This document shows, one piece after another, positions 34,286 to 47,700 of a stretch of 64,000 bases of DNA; position 1 is the first letter of the stretch, and the number at the start of each line of letters is the position of its first letter. A program made the translations under genes and the position numbers. The notes under the pieces are model-generated. The model had not been told where the DNA came from, did not search any database, and worked only from the letters and a program-made list of their open reading frames with translations. Source of the stretch: Tanypteryx hageni. Taxonomy: Eukaryota > Arthropoda > Insecta > Odonata > Petaluridae. The stretch covers positions 189,569,144 through 189,633,143 of the forward strand of contig CM054112.1 in the NCBI GenBank assembly GCA_028673005.1. The letters run 5' to 3'.

Positions 34286-34741
34286 GTTAGTAAATATATA
34301 CTAAATTTTTTTACATATAATAAAAATACATTTAATTTTAATGACCTACATCTTTCAATTACTTAAAAACCCTGGGTGATAGAAAAATTTGGTAAAAAGA
34401 TTTTAAATCAGCGCGAAAAATTCTATAAGAATATCTTCTTACCATGTAACAAAAAAAGTTTTCTTTTGTTATTTAGTGTTATTTTATTCGCTCTACTAAA
34501 ATTTAATAATCTATGAAAATTACAAAAGCAGACAATTTATTTCTGTCAAATACGAAAATTTCAGGTGTTTTCAAAAATGCTATTTTCTAGCATTATAAAG
34601 AAGCAGTATATTAATCATATTGATGAAAAAGGCAACACAAAATAATTAAAATATAAAAAATAATAAGTTATTACTGAGCATTGCTTCTAGTACATTGGAT
34701 TCCTGATTTGAGGAGTAATCTACTTTCATTGGGAAAGTAAC

Positions 34742-37308
34742 CAGGGTTGGACTGGGAAGCAATTTCATGCCAGGAAATCGAGATCAGCGGCCTCATCCCC
34801 CTCCCCCAATCTCCTCTCCTCCCCCTTTACCCCTGGATTTTTGTGTTGTATTGGCCATAGCATTTTTGTAATAAATAAGAAAGTTATAAAAGGGAACAAA
34901 ACTACATGTTTATTCAATCAAGTGTAACTTATAGGTAGATAATAATACTAGTAGAAGGTGCTTGCATACTGCAAGCATTTCATCTCACCTTGAAAAAACT
35001 TAGATTTTTCAGAGAGATATTTCATCATGGGAATTATTTCTTTAATTCAAAAGATCTCCTCGGGACTGATTTTCATTTTTTCCTTATGGAAAAATAATGG
35101 AGTAAAACAATCGCTAATTTTTGCAATTTTAGGAATATTATACTTTTACACATTGGTTTAATAATGTCACACATTTTTGCCAAATTTTAAATTTGTAGCA
35201 CATTTGGAAGTGAAAAACATTTTTCTAATTGTTTATATTTAAATAATTTTTAACGGCCGCAATAAGAATTTCATAGATACATTGAAATGTTTATTCGTTT
35301 ATATAGACTAAACTCTAAATAATTTAAAATTTTCAGCTCTCTAACTCGCCCCGTAGTATTTAAACATTTACCTATTTTTTTAAACTTTAAGAATTTTTAA
35401 CTGCCAAACAAATTAAAATATCTAAATTTGTATAATCCCTATTTCGTTTTTTTTTTTACAAATCCTACCTCTAAAAAACATTTCAGCTCCGTAGCACATT
35501 CGGAAATACATAAACCTTGAAAATTTGTTTAAACAATTGCGAATTTTTAGCGGCCCCATTGTTGCACTTTTTCAAGATTTTCGTTTTTTCTAGTCGGTTT
35601 TGCACAAAATCCTACCTAAGAAAAAAATTTCGAATCTCCAGCTCATCTGGAAGTGCCTAGACATTAGTATCCTCCTCTTCCTCCTCTGTAAGAAATGTCA
35701 ATATATAATGATGAAATTCACATTCTGTAAACATTTAGGTATTCATGACAAAAATTTAATTATTTTTATAATATAAAAAGAAGTAAACATTTTTCAAGAC
35801 ATTTGAAAGATAAATAAAATTTACATTGTCTTGAAATTTTCCAATATTTAAGTCCCTAACTTTTAAGCTGCACAATATTAAGTGAAATTAGAAATATTAA
35901 GTATTCTATTAAATTTACAATATGTCGTCAAATTCCTTACTATTTTCGCATAATTTTTTAATATTTAATCATTTTCTAGTTTGACCAGAATATCTCTGTT
36001 CGCCGACATAGTGTTAAAAGAATCAACATTTTGATCTCCAAGTCTATTTCGTAATTTATTTTTAATATAACTTAAAATGTTGAAACTTCTCTCACAATAA
36101 ACTTGCGTAACATGATTAAGTATATTTATATATGCTTTACAAATATTGTTATAAGCAGAACTGTATAAGTTATATTCATTTAATACTTACGTTGAAACAA
36201 CAAATAAACATTTTTTACAAGATTTACATTGTCATTTTATGATCACTTAGAAACTCAAAAATGTCATCAAAATTATATTCAAGTACATTTTCTTCATGAA
36301 CTTCTGAAGTGACATAAATATAAGGGACTTTTTTTTTTAAAGATCCATTTTTGCGCAAAATCGTTGTACTCGGCGACTAATCAGATACTTGAAAATTTTT
36401 TCATTAATTTTTCAAGATTAACAAAAACGGTTTTCTTAGCATCATTCTTGAAAAACTTGATTAAAAAAATTAAAATTCCTTTATCGAATAATTGTTATTT
36501 AAAAAGCATTTATAAAAGCGAAATTATTTTTGAAAATTTTTCTTCAAAATGTTTAAGATTTTCCGAATTAATTTATTCAATACTTTTATATTTGTGTTTG
36601 TTTCGAGTTATCTGAAAATTTTGTTGAACTTGAAGCCATGGGGAACTTTCAGAATCGTTTTCTAGATCTTCATTTAAAAATGATGAATTTATCACTCAAT
36701 ATTTTTATTTCTGTAAATTTATTAATATCATCTGATATTGTTTTCACAATTGCATGAACCATAGCAAAAGTGCTTGATAATACCATATTATTAGTTTGCA
36801 AATATTTGGAAAGACTTGTTGTACTTGAAAATAATTTGAAATAAACATGAGCAGATAATATGATTTCGTACTTAAATAGATTTTCTTTAAGATTGGATGT
36901 GGTGAAACAAGTTTGAGATGGAAATATTGAATATTCACTATAACTTTTAAAGTTTTGCAAATTTGTATGAAAATTGATGATTGTGGATCATCATAACTTT
37001 TTCAGAGCGGAGAGGGGAAAGATGCTGACTTATGGAGAAATCTCTGGACTTGACTATAAGTACACAATAGGGGATGGAAGGATTGAGATAGTGAGAGGCA
37101 ATGATGAAAGGAGTGAGAGACGTAAAAGATTTGGGGGAAACTTAGTTAAAAATGGACATAAAATCTGTTCCTCCATATTTCTGGATTCACAGATAAAAGA
37201 ATAATTAAATTATGGTTTTAACAGCCAATTGGCCCGGCCCCAACAGCCCATTTTTGCTCCAGCCCACCGGGAAATGTCCCAGTGTCCCGCTGGGCCAGTC
37301 CAACCCTG
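34742..37308 (-). mobile_element. hAT transposon copy, 2.57 kb, degenerate
   Basis: Ends CAGGGTTGGACTGG are inverted at the right and flanked by a perfect 8-bp repeat, aaagtaac (34734-34741 and 37309-37316). The minus strand contains transposase relics: KYEIILSAHVYFKLFSSTTS and LSKYLQTNNMV (36960-36670), and a CERSFNIL-like dimerisation segment near 36100-36000. Multiple stops are present. The part 34940-35700 resembles the interior of the element at 1297-2936. Confidence 0.85.
36000..36960 (-). pseudogene. hAT transposase relic
   Basis: A 96-codon frame (36960-36670) carries the hAT-like pattern FKYEIILSAHVYFKLF...LSKYLQT; further downstream on the same strand, in other frames, the C-terminal CERSFNIL...NKLRNRLGDQNVDSF pattern appears near 36100-36000. 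Stops and shifts lie between. Such sequences normally encode an RNase-H-fold DNA transposase with a C-terminal dimerisation region. Confidence 0.65.
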
Positions 37309-37316
37309 AAAGTAAC

Positions 37317-38107
37317 ATACTGTGTGAAAATGGGAATAGCCTTTTTAGCTATAAAGGATAGATTACATTTTTTTCAAGGATATGTCCTTGAAAACAAGCC
37401 AGCTGGTTAAAGATATTTTACATTATTATATTTTGTTCTATCCTTCTACAATTTCATTTTTTAATAGGTTTAATGAATATAATGAATCTGTATCGTACTT
37501 ACATTTATCTCTAAATTAAGTGAATTATCTAGGACTGTGCATTCATTTATTAGCATGCGGAGGTATCACACTGCTTATATCAAGTTACGGGTTCCTAAAG
37601 TGGATGTCTGGGCTTATTATAAAAAAAAATATCTACATAATTTTACCTTTATGCCAGAATAAAATGGTTCTGAATATTTAAATACCAGACAATAAAGTTT
37701 AAATAGCAGATGATCATAAAATGTGGCAAAGTTAAAAAAAAAGACATCTGTTCAATGAATTTAATATATTGTATTAACCCATTAAGGCCCACTGTAAAAT
37801 TTATAGGACACAGTTAAATTGTTAAATAAACTATAAAACAAAAAATTTAGTTTATTTTTCATTCTTAATTTGATATTTATACATTAAAGTAATATTATAT
37901 AACATTAATTAAATATATTCTTTCTCCTTGTATTATTTAATTAATTTTGAACTTTGTGAAGCAGTACACAGTGTTGGTATTTTTTAAAAATATTTTGAAA
38001 ACTACTTCCTATAACTCGATTTGCTTTGCTGTAATAGAAGATTATATCTTCCTTCAATGGTAAATATTATCCAATTGTATTATTTTGTATACATTCTACT
38101 TTAATTA
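37317..38107. other. AT-rich stretch, nothing assigned
   Basis: No exon, RNA gene or element end was recognised. Confidence 0.45.
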
Positions 38108-38306
38108 GAGTGGAATGACTATCACTGAACAGAGAGTGAAGTATGAATGAAGGTAAGTGAGAAAATATAGGGACTGTAATAAAACACCATAGCATTTAGG
38201 AGCTATATTTTTAAAATTTTCAAAAATTAAAATTTTAGTCCTGAGATATAAACAGCACTATATCAAAAATGCACTAAAGGAACATGCACTAAACAAGGCA
38301 TACCTA
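38108..38306 (-). mobile_element. Fragment of the 480-6042 TA-element family, inverted
   Basis: Read on the minus strand it matches positions 480-690 closely, including AGGTATGCCTTGTTTAG at the terminus and ACTTCACTCTCTGTTCAGTG inside. Only one end is present. Confidence 0.85.
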
Positions 38307-38604
38307 TAAATCATACATTACTTTCAAAATTAATGAAAACTACTAAATAACAATGCAGCTATTTCACTAGCAAAAATATGTAAATGGACAATTTCTGTCT
38401 TTCTTGGCATAAAGCTGCAGTCTTGACAGCTCACACCGAATTGAAATGAGTTTGATTGGAGGGATTTACAATTAATTATAAGATAATGAGTTCTGGATAA
38501 TTATTTCTGGAAAAACATCACCCTACATATAGGCAACTTATTTCCAATTAAGGGAAATGCATATTCAACATATTAAAAACTAGAGTGTAGATGAAATAAT
38601 GACT

Positions 38605-38610
38605 TTTATT
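38605..38610 (-). promoter_or_regulatory. Candidate polyadenylation signal of the UNC-50 gene
   Basis: AATAAA on the minus strand 37 nt after the TAA stop of the UNC-50 reading frame. Confidence 0.5.
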
Positions 38611-38646
38611 TTGTATTAAAATAGGATTAAATAAGTTGCACCAACC

Positions 38647-38783
38647 TTAAAGGACCCTATAATGATAGAAGTCCATGAAACTTCGGCTAATGTTCCATCC
38701 AATTACCACAGTAACTATGTAGACAAGAAGAAGGGCTGTCAATGGATACAATAATACTTGTGTCCCTTGGAGAATGGGTAAAG
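38647..38783 (-). CDS. UNC-50 terminal coding exon
   Basis: Acceptor ttttcacag. It encodes SLPILQGTQVLLYPLTALLL followed by VYIVTVVIGWNISRSFMDFY, HYRVL and stop, matching the last membrane segments and the FYKYRVK-type end of UNC50 proteins. Confidence 0.92.
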
Positions 38784-41700
38784 CTGTGAAAATGAAATGC
38801 ACAATATATATGTATATTTCACTGAATTTATGGCAAAAAATAAAGATATCATACCAGTATTGTGGCATATGTTTATTTAAAAAATAAAATTATAAGATTA
38901 ATCTAAGTGACCTGCAACAAATTTAAGACTTTTTTATAAATAAAATGAGAAGATAACTGTACCAAGAATATAAAATAAAATATTTTCACTATATTAAATA
39001 ATATTTTTATTTTTACTCATTAGGTCAAACATTGAAATTATAGCAGAGAGAAACTATGAAATACACTCCTGGTAACGTACAAAATAATAATAAGTTTACT
39101 CAGTCACACCAATGAGCGGATTTGAACTCTCCTAAATGAGTGTGAACAAGTGTAACTTTATAATACTTTTTTATGGTCTAAAGAGTGTATTTCCTAATCC
39201 CATGTCTCTAAACTATAGTGGTCTTGCATGAGATTTAACAAATTAATATCTATATTTGTCAAAATCATGAAAAGAATATTTCCATCACAATGCCTTCTCT
39301 ATAGACTTTATGTATCAGAAAGTAAAAAAAGTCACTGTAACAAAAGAATTCATCAGATACATGGAAGAATTTAAAACATGTATAAAAATATTTAGAACAA
39401 CACAATTTCTATCACCTAAAACAATGGAGTTCTTAAAAAGATATGCAACTATATGGCAGCATTTCGTAGGCCCACAGAAGGTACCTAGCACTATTGGCAT
39501 GTAACAAAATATTAATTATAGTCTGAAGAGAAAAAGAATACTTAAATCAAATTCACTGGTACCCAACTAGATTAAGTTATTTCATTATGGCCAGTAAAAT
39601 TTTTTCCATACTTACCAGTTAGTAATTCTATCTACAGCATTGGCAAGTAAGGAGGTAAATATACACAGTGCATCTAAATAGTAACGAGACAAAAATTTAA
39701 GCATAGAAAAAAATTTATTTTACTTATTTCATTCAAAATAGTCCCCGTGTGACGAAATACAATTAATACAATGTTGGAATAATGTTTTGAAGCAGTCTGA
39801 AAAGTCACTTGAATATACAGTGTTTAATTCTGCCGTCATCAGTGTTTGGATGTCCTCGATCATGTCGAATCTTCTCCCCTTCAGCTTCAATTTTAATTTG
39901 GGAAATAAGAAAAAATCTGCCGGAGCCAAGTAAGGAGAATAGAGGGGGTGGTAAAGTTCAACAATGCCCTTTTTGGCCAAAAATGTTTTCACATTAATTG
40001 CCATGTGTGAAGGTGTGTTATCGTGCAAAAGACTCCACTTGCTGGAGTGATGCCAATTCGGTCGCACACGACAGATTCTCGCCAGTAAATGCTCCATCAC
40101 ACCCAGATAATATTGGCTATTTACAGTTTGCCCTGGCGGCATAAATTCTTTATGGATAATCCCTTGCGAATCGAAAAAAGTGATGAGCATCGTCTTGATG
40201 CATGATTTTTGAAAACGCAACTTCTTTGGTCTTGGCGAATCAGGTGACCGCCACTCAGCACTTTGTCCCTTGGTCTCTGGATCTCCATAAACCATCTGTA
40301 ACATTTCGTGCATTTTGGGTGCACTTTTCCCAAGTTAAAAACAAAATTTAATGTTGTAACGTTGTTCCAATTTAAAAATATTGACGATGCCGCCAGATAT
40401 ATGGACACAAAACACATCTTATCTCAACAACAACTTAACAGAATTGCATGTGGTTTGCGATAATCAAAAGAGGAGGCATTGGTGAATAAAAAGCCTCCCT
40501 AGTTGTTTAATATCATTATTACAATGAGCACAATCAAATAAGTCGCATTACTTTGTAGACACACTGTGTAAATGCTTTGGATGACGAAACAATTAAAAAA
40601 CAGGTATACATAATCATCTCTTTTTAAAGAAATTTATTAATTTAAAAGTGGAATTTCCATGAGAATAAAAAATGGATAAATTAAAACCTACTTTTAAGAT
40701 AACTCTTAAGTTTTGAAGAAAAAACTGAAAAATGGATGTACCTTAATTAGAAAATAAAGTAGCTTTTTGATACGCAAATAACATTTCTTACTATCTATAT
40801 GCAATTTATCATTACCTTTACAAATTACAGCATTTTTAACAATTAAATCTTTGAAATGTAAAATATATTTATTTTATATCCAAGGAAATCTATTTATGGT
40901 ACTTGTGCAGTTTACCCCCTCACAGATGACTTTTCAAATGTGGGAAAAGGTGGAAATCCAATGGTGCCAAGTTGGGATTATAGGGAGGAGCCAAGTCTCT
41001 CCCAGTGCGAAGAGGGACACTGTGGTTTGGGTAGTGTGCGGGCAGGCATTGTTGTGCAACAGCAGCACTTCTACATACACTACAGAGAAGGTTTTCACAA
41101 ATTTGAAAAGGCATCTGTGAGAGCAATGCTTCCCATCTGATCAGGCTGTCTGAGAGTACGTCAGGCGATGGCTACTGAAGAAGGACAACAACACATTCTA
41201 TCACCATGGCTTCAACAGTTTGATCAACCACTATGACAAGTGCCTGAACAAGTATAGAGACAATGTCGAAAAATATCCTATGGATATACCACCTGTGCAC
41301 TTGGATATAACCCACTGGCACTTGCAATAAAAAAAGGGAATTTTACTTTTTGACTTCTGAGTTCATCATGACTTTTATATAATTTCACATGAAAAAATTA
41401 AATTTTACCTACATTTTGAAATTTGCATTTAAAATTTTTAAACTTGTGCTCATTACCATTAGGAACATAAAAAGAAAAAATATTAATTTAATTTTTTCAT
41501 TGATATGTGACACTTACTTGAAATAGACCTTAAAAACAGTGATCTAGCAAATGCTCAACCAATACCTTTTATTTCCTTTGCTAGGAGTTCATCATATTCT
41601 TAGGAATAATTTCCTTGACAACAATTGTTTTGATTTCTATCATTCCATCCAATATTGTGCAGTAAACTTCCATGAACTATTTTAATAATCTTTTCATAAA

Positions 41701-44700
41701 TCTGCTATGCTTTATTATTCAATAAAGCTCAACAAGTATTATAGAAATTAATATGCAAAAATGGTTATAACTTACATTTATATCCAAGAAATGTGACATA
41801 CACATAGTATCCTAATGCCACCAGCCACAGTGAGTTTCCAGCAAGACGGGAAACAAACCAATCATTGTCCAACAGAACTGTTGAATTAGGGCATAAAAAA
41901 TACCATTAGAATTAATTAAAATCATCCCTTTATTTTCACATTAATTCAAATTAAAAATGTTCTTTCATATATAAAAGTTGAAAAAATATAGTAATTAACA
42001 CGTTCAACCCGGCGCGTCATGCCGCCCGATACCTTATCGGTCGGCGTGACTCACCCGTGGGAACGCCCAGAAATGTAATACTAATAATACAATTGAATTA
42101 CAAAATAATCAAAAATGCGGGTGAATGTGATTGGTCTACATGTTTCTCTCTATTCCTCTCCCTCTCTCCACGTAATAACCATATACCTATATACTGCACT
42201 CGCCATCTAGCTCATGATAGTTACGTTTAGTAGTCGCAGAAGTCCATTTGCTAAACTTCGAAGAAGTTCTAATTGAAGAAGTTTTCAAATGAGAATTGTG
42301 ATATAATAAAAAGTTGCAAAATAAAGGGATCAGCATACACGCTATGAAGCATGTGAAGAGATATTAGAAGAATATATAATAATTCATAATAATTACTTTA
42401 TAGTTATTGGAATTAAAATCCTGAAAACAACAGGAGAAATTACGAACCATCTGTCTGGCGGGACAGCATTAATTTTTTTATTACATACAACCGGCTCATT
42501 TCAAATTGCACTACAAACAGAAGGACGTCGTGACTCACCGGTGGGCCACGCCGCTGTAGAGTGCGATATAGCTGTTACCCACCGGTGGGTCATGCCGCCC
42601 TACAGAATGATGTAGTTGTGACTCACCGGTGACCCACACCGTGTTGAACGTGTTAACGTAGAATAGTGGTTCCCAACCTTTTTATCCTGTATCAATTATC
42701 ATATGATTTCTCATTCTTTAATTATTAGTATGGTTCTTTTTAAATTATTTTGAATTTATCATAAATAAACTCTCTCTGAACTGCAGTAAAATGCAAATAA
42801 TTACTTTTACCCAACTCATCTACAGGATAGGCATTGAAAGTGTTAAACTCATCGTTTTCTTGTATAAGACTCTTAAAAAGTACCATTTCCCATAAAATTC
42901 TACTGTTTGTCTATTATGGATATTTTTATGCTCGTGCCTGCTATGGTATTATCTTTTGGGGTTCTTATCCATCACTGTTCCATAAAGTGTTTCTAATACA
43001 AAAATGAATAGAAAGGTGTATGCTGGATTCACTACATAGAACATCATGCCGACGTTTTTTATAAAATTGAGTGTTATCCATCGCTTGCATTTACATTTAC
43101 CATCTTATGGTTTTCATTAAACAAAATTTAAACTTGGTAGATATGAACACAAGTGTTCATAGATATGCCACTAGAGAGAACCAAAATATTCATCATAAAA
43201 TGTTAATAGCCCTAAGAGTCTCTCTCATTATGGGTTCCAAATTATGGTAAAACTCCTCAAAGACAAAAATTCATTAAGGCAGAAAACTGTGAATGCTGGA
43301 AAAAAAATTCTCCTGAACTAATTTTTCATATAGGTATTTTGAACTCACTAAGGCAGAAACTTGTGAGACATGGACGGAAAATCATTTATGATTTTAATTG
43401 AATATTTCAGTACATTTTAATTTTATGAAAGGGGGAAGTAGAAAATGCAACGAGGTCAACACTTGTTGGTATCCATATTACCATATAAAATTAAACATGA
43501 GTAAAATTTTCAATAATATTAATTTTGTGGATACAGGGTGTCCGAATGATAGGTATCCAAAAAGAAAAATTCACATCTTGAAAAATGTTTCTTATATGCA
43601 CGTCCAGTTTGCATCATTACAAAGGAAAACTCTCAAAGTTTTTTTCCATACCCCACTCATGCACATGTGCCAGCTGATGTCCTTGAGCAGGCCGAATAGC
43701 AATGGTGAGCAATGGCGACGCCGCAGGAGAAGGTTGCATGTGTTTTGTTGCTTGCTGAGTTGAAGTCTGTGACGGCTGTTCATCGTTGTTTTAGAACTGA
43801 ATATGGACGCCAACTCCCAACACACAAAAGTATCTGGTTTTGGGACAACAAACTTAGGACTACAGGGAGTTTGTTATGTGAAAAAGCTCCTGGTAAACAA
43901 TGGACCTCTGAAGAAGATGTGGATCACATCAGAGAGGCCTTCCAGTGGAGTCCGCATAAATCAATTCATGCTGCAAGGTCTCAGCTACAAATTCCACATT
44001 CGACTGTACACAATGTTCTGCATAAACACCTCCATCTAAGAACTTTCAAGATTCAACTGCTTTATGCATTGAAACCAAATGATCGAGTCACACGCACAAA
44101 CTTCGCTGTAGACATGCTGAAGAGAATGGACGCTACACCTGATTTCCTCCGCAAAGTGTGCTTCTCAGATGAGGCGACCTTTCATGTCAGTGAAGTTGTA
44201 AATAGGCACAATTGCAGGATTTGGGGAAATTAAAATCCACATGTCATGCGCGAATTGGAGAGAGACAGTGCCAAAGTGAACGTGTTGTGCGGCTTAATGT
44301 ACCATAGGGTGATCAGACCCTTCTTCTTTTTGGAACCGACCGTGACCGGGGTCTCATACCTGGAAATGCTGTAGCTGTATGCACTTCCACAGTTACCAAT
44401 TGGAACTGTCTTCCAACAAGACAGGACACCACCTCACTTCAGCCTCATCGTGAGGAATCACCTTAATCACATGATGCCTGGCGGATGGATTGGCAGAGGA
44501 GCACCAATTATCTTGAGCAGTTGGAAGCCCACATTAGGGATGTTGTGGCTACGGTAATCCACACATGCTTTAAAATACATGGACTGAGGTCGAATATCAT
44601 CTGAATATTTGTCGTGCCACCAAGGGTGTTCACATTGAAATCTACTAAGGTAGGTAGTAGTCAGAAAAAAACTTTGCGAGTTTTCCTTTATAATGGTGCA

Positions 44701-47700
44701 AACCGGATGTGTGTATAATGAACAGATTTTCGAGTTTTCCTTTATAATGGTGCAAACCGGATGTGTGTATAATGAACAGATTTTGAGATAGGAATTTTTC
44801 TTTTTGGATACCTATCAAATGGACACCCTGTATATCTATATAAAATGTTTACCCATGTTACCAGTGCCTAATTCTATCCCTGATGGAAATAGCAGGTCTC
44901 ATATTCAACTGCTTGAATATTCATATATGTTGTTGATGCTTCTTGTAGAACTAAATAAAGTTATCGTTCCCTACCTTACTCTCAGCATTCATACGTGATT
45001 TATTCTTGAGTCTGTAGTTAATTATGGTTATTTGCTATTGTGTTTACGTGCTCCAGAGTGTTCTAATAAGGGTAAAACTGAAGGTTGGGCGAACCCGTCC
45101 ACCTCAGGCGTGACAAAAACGTACGTAAAAAACAGGATTGTCGTCATTCCTTCATTTTATCAGCTCAAAGAATGTCGTATGCCATACTATGAAATTAATA
45201 TAATTCGATTTATTGTGTATATCCTAATATCACCTTGTAAGTAAACACAGAGTATGTAATGATTGAGTTAGCTAATGTTCTTTTGGAACGTTATTCGAAA
45301 ATTTCATTTCGCACTTTCATTATGTTACCAATACATAATACCAATAATTCGATCATTGCCTTAGAACAGGTTACATCATCTACTTTATTCTGGAACGGTA
45401 ACGCTAAAAAAATCTGTGTGCACTATATGCGGGTATAGAGAAAAATCATAGAATACGAGGCTGAAAATCCCCTGCGCGTTATACGAGGGTGTGCATTATA
45501 TGCGGGTATTTACGGTAATTTGTATTTTTTTAAATTTTGTATTCAATTAGTATTTGGCTCTTTACATATAAGGGGTTACTTGTTACAGGCCATAAAATAT
45601 TTGCTGGTATGATTAATAATAAATGTGTATTATGTACGCAAGTACGTATACTAAAATACAGAAATATGCAAGTCTGATTTTAGGCATGTGTTAACAAAGA
45701 CTACAGTAACCAAAAAATATTTTACTTTAATCAAAATTATTTCCATAAAAAGGTAACTTGTGAATAGCAGAAAACCTGTGAAAGGCAGTAAAAATTATTG
45801 GTCCCTTGGGTTTCCGCCTTTGGGGAGTTTTACTGTATATAATAAACTGCCATTATGCATCAAAGACATCAGTTCTATAAATAAATTCAAAATAGACCTT
45901 AAGAAAGAACTAATCGACAAATGCTTTCATGACATGAAAGAGTATTTAGAATCTTCTATATAATGGAGATTATACTTAATCTTTCATGAAAGTAATTTAT
46001 TAATTTTATATAATCTTGTTTGGAATTTTATTCAGTTCATGTAATTTATGTAGAGCATTATTTTGTCCTGTATTTTACTGACTTGTTTTTTATACTCATT
46101 GCCTGACGAATCCTATACCTACACGATTTACTGTATGGTCTTATGGAGAATAAAATTTAATTTAATTACAACTACTAGTACCATTCAACTTTAGGATTGT
46201 TTGAGTCTGTTAAAAGGAGACAGAAAAGAAATACATGAACATGTATGAAGAAATACGCAACTTACTGTCAACAGTTGACAGTACTACTTACAGTAAGTCA
46301 TGATACATATATTTTTGAAAATTTTAGCATGGAATCCACAAAAATAAATGTCAAAATAATGACTCAGCATGCATAACCAATCCTGATAACTACTAAACAA
46401 GTAAAAATTACAAAATAATTATTTGCACAAACCATGGTATAATAACAGTTGAATGCCATGCAATATCAGCAGGAGAGGAAAGAAGGCATTGAGGTGAACG
46501 TCAAATGTGAATCCCCACTCAACCACTTCATGGCCTCGTGCCTGAGGTCTCAATAAGTATCGGTTGCTCACAAACCTAGAAGCATACAATAACATGAGAT
46601 AAGTTTACAATTAAAATGTAAAAATTAAATGAAATTTACCTTAAATTAATAATTAATTATGTCAGTCTTAACACTTAATCGTCAGGAAACGTAGTACTAC
46701 GTGTTTGACTACCCGACCATTGTAGTTGGGGCACGTATTAGTACATATTTTGCCTACGCATAAGGAAAAACATCATTACATGTTTCACAGCTGCCCTGTT
46801 GAGGGCAGCACACGTTGTGCTATGTATTTAGGTGTCCTTGAAGGCTACTGCCACCTTACAAATAAGTGTAACTATTATAGCTGGACTGTGATATATGATA
46901 AAAGAGATGCTGCGAGCGTTAGTTCGTTACATATAGTCTCTCGTTTGTATCTTTTTGTAACTGTTTGCACCTGTTGATGCAAGTTCAGAATATTCATCGA
47001 TTTTAGGTAATTATTGCATTATGAAATCATATTATTATATCTGAGTGTTATATTTTATTATAATAATTCATTCATTCCATAAAGATAATGTCTGCCAGAG
47101 AGGTTGATTTAGAAATGGATGACTGTACTGAAGACATATTTGCTGATAACTTATCCGAGTACCCAAGTGATGCAGAAATTGAGGCAGCTGATAGTGATGA
47201 CTTTTCGAGTGATAGTAATGATTTTCCTATGCGAAGAAAACACTTGCCATTATTGCCATTGCCACCATCCAGTGACAGTGATTCAGAAACAGTTGACGAG
47301 GAAGCAAATATTGCTGAAGTACCTTTTCGGTCAGAAATTGATGTTGCACCAGTTCTAGAACCTTACACTCAACAGTCAGGTCTGAGAATATTTCCCAATG
47401 ATCCAAGGAACATAAATGATATTGTCAGTTTATTTCTTGGAGACGATTTACTAATGATGATGGTAAATGAATCAAACAGGTACCATACTCAAAAGTCTCA
47501 CAAATATAAAGTATTGAAGAAAATTCTGAAGTGGAAGGACATTACACTATTGAAAATGAGGAAGTTTTTTGGGCTGATTCTCGTAATGCCGTGAGTGCAA
47601 AAGTATACTATGGATGAGTATTGGAGTACAGAACCAACAACCGAGACTCCTATCTATTCTAAAATGATGAGTAGAGACAGGTTTCATCAAATATGGCAAG

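Larger units (their letters stand above)
32098..34470 (+). mobile_element. Unclassified DNA transposon with long terminal inverted repeats
   Basis: About 95 bp at the left (32101-32195) are matched, inverted, at the right (34367-34465); shared parts include GCTGATTTAAAA and TTTTTCTATCACCCA. The interior encodes fragments of a multi-copy arthropod protein type with conserved phrases such as YPNLPLAIRPVSHGPELPVP, GYTKFCCFLCEWDSRD, HSHLDFF-like and MLADYCWTLKRD. I recognise the protein as a common repeat-associated family but cannot place its superfamily. Exact ends and target duplication are uncertain. Confidence 0.7.
43534..44830 (+). mobile_element. Tc1/mariner-superfamily element, 1.3 kb
   Basis: Inverted ends with CAGGGTGTCC and GATAGGTATCCAAAAAG are nearly identical over about 40 bp and flanked by TA (43532-43533 and 44831-44832). 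It contains a broken transposase and, near the right end, a perfect 54-bp tandem duplication. Confidence 0.93.

Noticed and set aside
36364..36615. 83-codon plus-strand frame inside the hAT element
   Set aside because: Antisense to the transposase relic.
43398..43763. 121-codon plus-strand frame
   Set aside because: Crosses the boundary of the mariner-type element and overlaps its true transposase frame.
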